This document shows positions 24,153-27,657 of a stretch of DNA of 27,657 nt, one piece after another. The position numbers and the translations under genes are program-made. Origin of the DNA: Desulfobacterales bacterium (GTDB taxonomy: Bacteria > Desulfobacterota > Desulfobacteria > Desulfobacterales > JAFDCJ01); the NCBI GenBank assembly GCA_020345785.1, contig CP070771.1, forward strand, positions 6,531,482 through 6,559,138. Reading direction: 5' to 3'. The notes under the pieces are model-generated. The model ran no database searches. It was not told the origin of the DNA and saw nothing but the letters and a program-made list of their open reading frames with translations. The first letter of the stretch is position 1; the number at the start of each line of letters is the position of its first letter.

Positions 24153-24728
24153 ATGAAGGTCGTGGCATTCAACGGCAGTGCCCGCCCGGACGGTAACTGC
24201 ACACTGTTGATCAAAGAGGTTTTCAGGCGACTGGAAGAGCACGATATTCAGACCGAACTTGTGCTGCTGAGCCGCAAAAAGATCAACCCCTGTACCGCCT
24301 GCTATAAGTGCCTTGAAAACAAGGACCAGCGCTGCGTCATTGAGGACGATGATCTTAACGCGTGCATCGCTAAAATGATGGACGCCCAGGGCATCATCCT
24401 GGCATCTCCCACCTATATCGGGGATGTCAGCTCGGTTACCAAAGCCTTGATTGACCGGGCAGGTTTCGTTGCCCGCTCCAACGGTAACATGTTCCGCAGG
24501 AAAGTCGGGGCGGCGTTGACCGCGGCCAGCTGGGGCGGCGCCATACACACCTTTGAAACCCTCAACCTATTTTTCCTTATCGGCGAGATGATTGTCGTGG
24601 GATCAAGTAATTGGAATCTGGGATTTGGAAGGGAAAAGGGACAGGTGCTCCAGGATCAAAAAGCCATGGAGACCATGCGCACCTTGGGTCACAACATGGC
24701 CTGGCTGATTAAAAAGTTGTACGCGTAA
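24153..24728 (+). CDS. Iron-sulfur flavoprotein / NADPH-dependent FMN reductase family protein
   Basis: A flavodoxin-fold redox protein of 191 residues from ATG 24153; an in-frame GTG at 24111 would add 14 residues, but the family N-terminus MKVVAFNGSARPDGN fits the ATG. The FMN-phosphate loop is GSARPDGN (8-15). The cysteines C47-x2-C50-x2-C53-x7-C61 match the compact motif of iron-sulfur flavoproteins (Isf), which ligate a [4Fe-4S] cluster. ASPTYIGDVSSVTK forms a second flavin loop. Such proteins move electrons between ferredoxins and small acceptors in anaerobes. It follows TIM-barrel paralogue 3 by 184 bases on the same strand and may be part of the same transcript. Its partner is unknown. 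Confidence 0.88.
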   Translation: MKVVAFNGSARPDGNCTLLIKEVFRRLEEHDIQTELVLLSRKKINPCTACYKCLENKDQRCVIEDDDLNACIAKMMDAQGIILASPTYIGDVSSVTKALIDRAGFVARSNGNMFRRKVGAALTAASWGGAIHTFETLNLFFLIGEMIVVGSSNWNLGFGREKGQVLQDQKAMETMRTLGHNMAWLIKKLYA

Positions 24729-25085
24729 TTTATCCGCCCTGGCAATATAAGGTTCGAGCGAATAAATCTTTTTTGGCTTTTGCTAGATGATGAAAATATT
24801 TGAAGATCGTATCGGACGGATAAATTGCCTGAATTATTTAGTAAAGTTAAAGTATACAGGCGATTGATTCTTCCCCACAAGCCACCTGCGCCGCAGGCGG
24901 TCGTGGACTGCGATCTTTTATTCTCCAGTCGGCGTAAGCTCAATTAAATAAGAGATTATGCAAAGCATAAAGTAATTAAGCCGCCGGAGATTCGGTAGAA
25001 CTAATAAGTTTCTGAATAGGTTAAATAATAATTTACAACCCAGAATGCTCCGTTTTCAGGCGGATTAATTAGCGGATTAATTACC
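24729..25085. other. AT-rich intergenic region before the RuBisCO-like gene
   Basis: These 357 bases hold no supported gene. A GC-rich palindromic patch, CCTGCGCCGCAGG (24886-24898), could form a short hairpin. A 12-base tandem repeat lies directly before the RuBisCO-like start codon. No good promoter hexamer pair was seen. Confidence 0.5.
25060..25083. repeat. Perfect 12-base tandem repeat GCGGATTAATTA before the RuBisCO-like gene
   Basis: GCGGATTAATTA occurs twice in direct tandem (25060-25071 and 25072-25083), ending 2 bases before the ATG at 25086. It occupies the position where a ribosome binding site is expected, and no clear AGGAGG is present. It may affect translation or bind a regulator, or may be a chance duplication. 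Confidence 0.6.
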
Positions 25086-26381
25086 ATGGATCAAAAAGAT
25101 AAGCAGGGTTTCTTTGCCGAGCACGCGGAACTGAATTCAGAAGACTATCTCATATTTGACTATTACTTCGAGTCGACGATTGCTCCCGAAGATGCAGCCG
25201 CACACCTGTGCCAGGAGCAGTCAACTGCACAATGGAAGCGGGTCGGTGTAGATGAAGATCTCCGCCGGCGGTTCGGCGCCAAGGTTATCGAGTTGATGGT
25301 CGAACGTGAGCTGGACCGACCATCCTATCCGTCGTTGGCGCCTTCAGCAGGGAAGGCGTACGGCTGCCGGGTCAAAATTGCTCACCCCCATGCCAATTTT
25401 GGCCCCAAACTGCCGAATATGTTGTCTGCGGCTTGCGGCGAGGGAACATTTTATTCAAAGGGGATTTCCGCTATTAAACTGTTTGATATTGAATTTCCCG
25501 ACAGCTTCCTGCAGCATTTCGAAGGCCCGAAATTCGGGATTGAGGGGTTGCGGGACTTGCTGCAGGTTTATGACCGGCCTTTGTTTTTCGGGGTGATAAA
25601 ACCTAATCTGGGCTTAAGTCCTGAACCCTTTGCAGAACTGGCGTACCAGGGCTGGTTGGGGGGGCTGGATATCGCCAAAGATGATGAGATGCTTTCGGAT
25701 GTCGCCTGGTCGCCCCTGCGACAGAGGGCCGCCCTTTTAGGGCAAGCCCGCTTGAAAAGTGAAAAAGAAACGGGGGAAAAGAAAATTTACCTGGCCAATA
25801 TTACCGATGAGGTCGATCGGTTAATTGAATTGCATGATATCGCCGTTGCGGGCGGTGCCAATGCCCTGTTGGTGAACGGGATGACCACGGGATTAAGTGC
25901 GGTGCGGATGCTCAGGAAACATTCCCAAGTGCCTCTGGTCGGCCATTTCCCGTTTATTGCACCTTTCACCCGCGCACCGTATTTAGGCGTCCACTCCAAG
26001 CTGATTACCAAATTGCAGCGCTTTGTCGGTTTTGATGTGGTCATCATGGCGGGATTCGGGGAAAGAATGAAAACGCCTGACAGCGAAGTACTGCTCAACG
26101 TTCAGGAATGTTTCAAGCCCCTGGGCCACCTTAAGAAAATTTTGCCGGTTCCGGCGGGCAGCCAATGGGCGGGGTCTGCCCCGGCCTTATATGAAAAATT
26201 GGGCACCATTGACTTCGGTATTGTACCGGGCAGAGGGGTATTCAGTCATCCCATGGGACCCAGAGCCGGTGCGGCAAGTCTGCGGCAGGCCTGGGATGCA
26301 CTGCAAAAGGGATTGACTCTTGAGGCCTATGCCCTTGACCACCCGGAGCTTAAGGCTGCGATAGAGGCGTTTGGTAAATGA
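25086..26381 (+). CDS. RuBisCO-like protein (form IV RuBisCO large-subunit homologue)
   Basis: A 431-residue homologue of the RuBisCO large subunit, spanning the N-terminal domain and the complete TIM barrel. The metal-site block [10 protein letters not shown] keeps Lys198, Asp200 and Glu201 (Lys201, Asp203 and Glu204 of plant RuBisCO), and Lys172 (Lys175) is kept in IKPNLGLS. However Lys177 is replaced by Asn174, the His327 region reads IMAGFGERM with Met321 at the His position, Lys334 is not aligned, and the SGG phosphate loop reads AGS. It is therefore a RuBisCO-like protein, not a carboxylase. Such proteins act as enolases or isomerases in methionine salvage, or as decarboxylases in apionate-type pathways. 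It is downstream of the flavoprotein on the same strand, after 357 bases. Its reaction is unknown. Confidence 0.93.
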   Translation: MDQKDKQGFFAEHAELNSEDYLIFDYYFESTIAPEDAAAHLCQEQSTAQWKRVGVDEDLRRRFGAKVIELMVERELDRPSYPSLAPSAGKAYGCRVKIAHPHANFGPKLPNMLSAACGEGTFYSKGISAIKLFDIEFPDSFLQHFEGPKFGIEGLRDLLQVYDRPLFFGVIKPNLGLSPEPFAELAYQGWLGGLDIAKDDEMLSDVAWSPLRQRAALLGQARLKSEKETGEKKIYLANITDEVDRLIELHDIAVAGGANALLVNGMTTGLSAVRMLRKHSQVPLVGHFPFIAPFTRAPYLGVHSKLITKLQRFVGFDVVIMAGFGERMKTPDSEVLLNVQECFKPLGHLKKILPVPAGSQWAGSAPALYEKLGTIDFGIVPGRGVFSHPMGPRAGAASLRQAWDALQKGLTLEAYALDHPELKAAIEAFGK

Positions 26382-26465
26382 GTAGCAAGTTAGGGCTGCC
26401 CCGATATCTTGAGAACCTTAAGTTCGTGCAACTGTATTTCGCTAAACCATAGAGATCCTGAACCT

Positions 26466-27125
26466 CTATCTGTACCACGCTACTATTTCATCCATGGACT
26501 GACGAGTTTTAGCGCCCGGCTCTGTTTTACGGTATCCGAAAGCTACCATACAGGCAATACCGAATTTGTCGGTATCAATTCCTAAATCTTTCTCCAGCAC
26601 CGCATTAATTTTTTCAGCATTAAATCCCTCCATCGGACAGGAATCAATTCCAATCATCGCTGCAGCCGTCATCATGTTGGCCAGACTGATATACGTCTGC
26701 CTGCAGGCCCAGTCAAAAATGGCTCTTTCGGATTCCAGAAGTTTAAAATCGTTTCTTTGAAAATTTTCAATATAACCGATTCTGGTTTTTATTACATCTT
26801 CGTTCATATGCTTTACGTTTTTCATAAAATCCTTCATGTATTGACTGTCGTATTTCATAAAATAGCCCTTACGGGCTAAAACCACCAGAAGGTGGCTCGA
26901 TGTCGGAATCTGTTTCTGCCCGCCCCAGGTATGTTCTTTTAGTTTTTCACGCAGTGCCTTGTTTTGGACAACTAAAAATTTCCAGGGCTCAAAACCGAAA
27001 GAACTCGGAGACAACCTGCCTGTTTCCAGAATGAATTTAAAATCTTGATCTGTTATTTTCTTTTCAGGGTTAAACTCTTTGCAGGCATGCCGATAATTAA
27101 AGGCTTTAATAATGGTTTCTTTCAT
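26466..27125 (-). CDS. Nitroreductase-family FMN-dependent oxidoreductase (NfsB/YfkO type)
   Basis: A 219-residue cytoplasmic flavoenzyme of the nitroreductase family, which reduces nitro compounds, quinones or similar acceptors with NAD(P)H. Seen are the N-terminal block NYRHACKEFNPEKKI (10-24), RLSPSSFGFEPWKFLVV (37-53) for FMN binding, and the C-terminal GIACMVAFGYRK (194-205). Length is normal for the family. The ATG is preceded by GGAGGAATAGC. It converges with the RuBisCO-like gene, with an 84-base gap containing a small hairpin (ATAGAG/CTCTAT, 26450-26470), and diverges from the ComB-like gene. Confidence 0.92.
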   Translation of the reverse strand: MKETIIKAFNYRHACKEFNPEKKITDQDFKFILETGRLSPSSFGFEPWKFLVVQNKALREKLKEHTWGGQKQIPTSSHLLVVLARKGYFMKYDSQYMKDFMKNVKHMNEDVIKTRIGYIENFQRNDFKLLESERAIFDWACRQTYISLANMMTAAAMIGIDSCPMEGFNAEKINAVLEKDLGIDTDKFGIACMVAFGYRKTEPGAKTRQSMDEIVAWYR

Positions 27126-27238
27126 GCTATTCCTCCAATTCTCAAAACTAGTGGATTTCTGATTTCAAGTGATAAATTTTCTGTAGTATACATTTTTAGA
27201 TGTTTCGGGGGAATTGGTCAATAGTTGCGGAGACTGAA

Positions 27239-27657
27239 ATGCAGATTGAAATTTTACAATTAATTGAGGGGGCAAAACAAGCGAAGGGTCTCACCGTCAT
27301 TATTGACGTGTTTCGTGCTTTTTCAACGGCGTGTTACGTTGTAAGAAACGGTGCCGCAGAGATTATTCCGGTGGGTGATGTCGATCTGGCCTACCAACTC
27401 AAGCAGCAAAACCCGGACTATATTCTGATGGGGGAGCGGCAGGGCAAAATGCTGCCGGGATTTGACTACGGCAACTCGCCGACGGACATTCAGGCCGTCG
27501 ATTTTTCGGGAAAAACCGTCATCCAGACGACCTCAGCGGGAACCCAGGGATTTGCCAATGCAAAGGAGGCCGAGGAGTTGATCACCGGCAGTTTTGTCAA
27601 CGCGGAGGCCATTGCCACCTACATTCGAAAGAAGTCGCCTGTCCAAGTGTCGCTGGT
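27239..27657 (+). CDS. comB: ComB-like 2-phosphosulfolactate phosphatase, partial
   Basis: The first 139 residues of a ComB-family protein, cut by the window end (complete members have about 230-250). Seen are IIDVFRAFSTAC (21-32) with Asp23 and Arg26, MGERQGKMLPGFDYGNSP (64-81) and the TTSAGTQG block (97-104), all typical of the family. In methanogens ComB removes phosphate from 2-phosphosulfolactate on the way to coenzyme M; in bacteria its substrate is often unproven. The ATG at 27239 has GGAG eight bases upstream. Confidence 0.88.
   Translation, partial: MQIEILQLIEGAKQAKGLTVIIDVFRAFSTACYVVRNGAAEIIPVGDVDLAYQLKQQNPDYILMGERQGKMLPGFDYGNSPTDIQAVDFSGKTVIQTTSAGTQGFANAKEAEELITGSFVNAEAIATYIRKKSPVQVSL

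Noticed and set aside
24877..24910. A structured RNA or tRNA-like element around the GC-rich palindrome
   Set aside because: Only one short GC-rich hairpin forms; there is no cloverleaf, no CCA-type end and no riboswitch core that I recognise.
25086..26381. A functional CO2-fixing RuBisCO
   Set aside because: Positions equal to Lys177, His327, Lys334 and the SGG loop are changed, and no phosphoribulokinase or small-subunit gene is nearby.
1..27657. CRISPR arrays, phage genes, insertion sequences or toxin-antitoxin pairs
   Set aside because: No regularly spaced direct repeats of CRISPR size, no transposase or integrase motifs and no small paired toxin-antitoxin frames were recognised on either strand.

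Overview
The window reads as chromosomal DNA of a Gram-negative, probably anaerobic bacterium. A Desulfobacterota-like host is my inference, from the gene mix (several ABC importers, an iron-sulfur flavoprotein, a RuBisCO-like protein, a ComB homologue) and from AT-rich word-like repeats between genes. No rRNA, tRNA, CRISPR array or transposase was seen.

Region 1 (1-7220, minus strand) is one carbohydrate or polyol uptake operon. In transcription order it holds two MalF/MalG-type permeases, a Tat-exported solute-binding protein broken by a single-base frameshift, an FGGY kinase, a glycerol-1-phosphate-dehydrogenase-like enzyme that overlaps the kinase by 4 bases, and a MalK/UgpC-type ATPase cut by the window start. 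A 14-bp RNA stem-loop lies between the binding protein and the kinase. A GpsA-like glycerol-3-phosphate dehydrogenase (7669-8721) is transcribed divergently.

Region 2 (8722-13199) holds a 112-base inverted-repeat structure, an exported TPR protein with clustered histidines, a terminator, a flotillin and a small SRPBCC-domain protein.

Region 3 (13361-24728) is the most interesting part. On the minus strand a SorC-type regulator is followed by a branched-chain-amino-acid-type (Liv) ABC importer: LivH, LivM, binding protein, LivG, and a LivF ATPase fused through a linker of about 100 residues to a Tm-1-like (UPF0261) domain. Divergently, behind a good sigma70-type promoter with an adjacent inverted repeat, lie three tandem diverged paralogues of the PEP-hydrolase-like TIM-barrel family, then an iron-sulfur flavoprotein. 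In the tomato protein Tm-1 the UPF0261 and TIM-barrel domains form one polypeptide. Here the first is welded to a transporter ATPase and the second is present in three versions. I infer an inducible pathway for uptake and processing of an unknown small, probably acidic, substrate, with the first enzyme tethered to the importer.

Region 4 (25086-27657) holds a RuBisCO-like protein (form IV) that keeps the metal-binding Lys/Asp/Glu but lacks several carboxylase residues, a nitroreductase-family protein on the opposite strand, and the 5' part of a ComB-like phosphatase cut by the window end.
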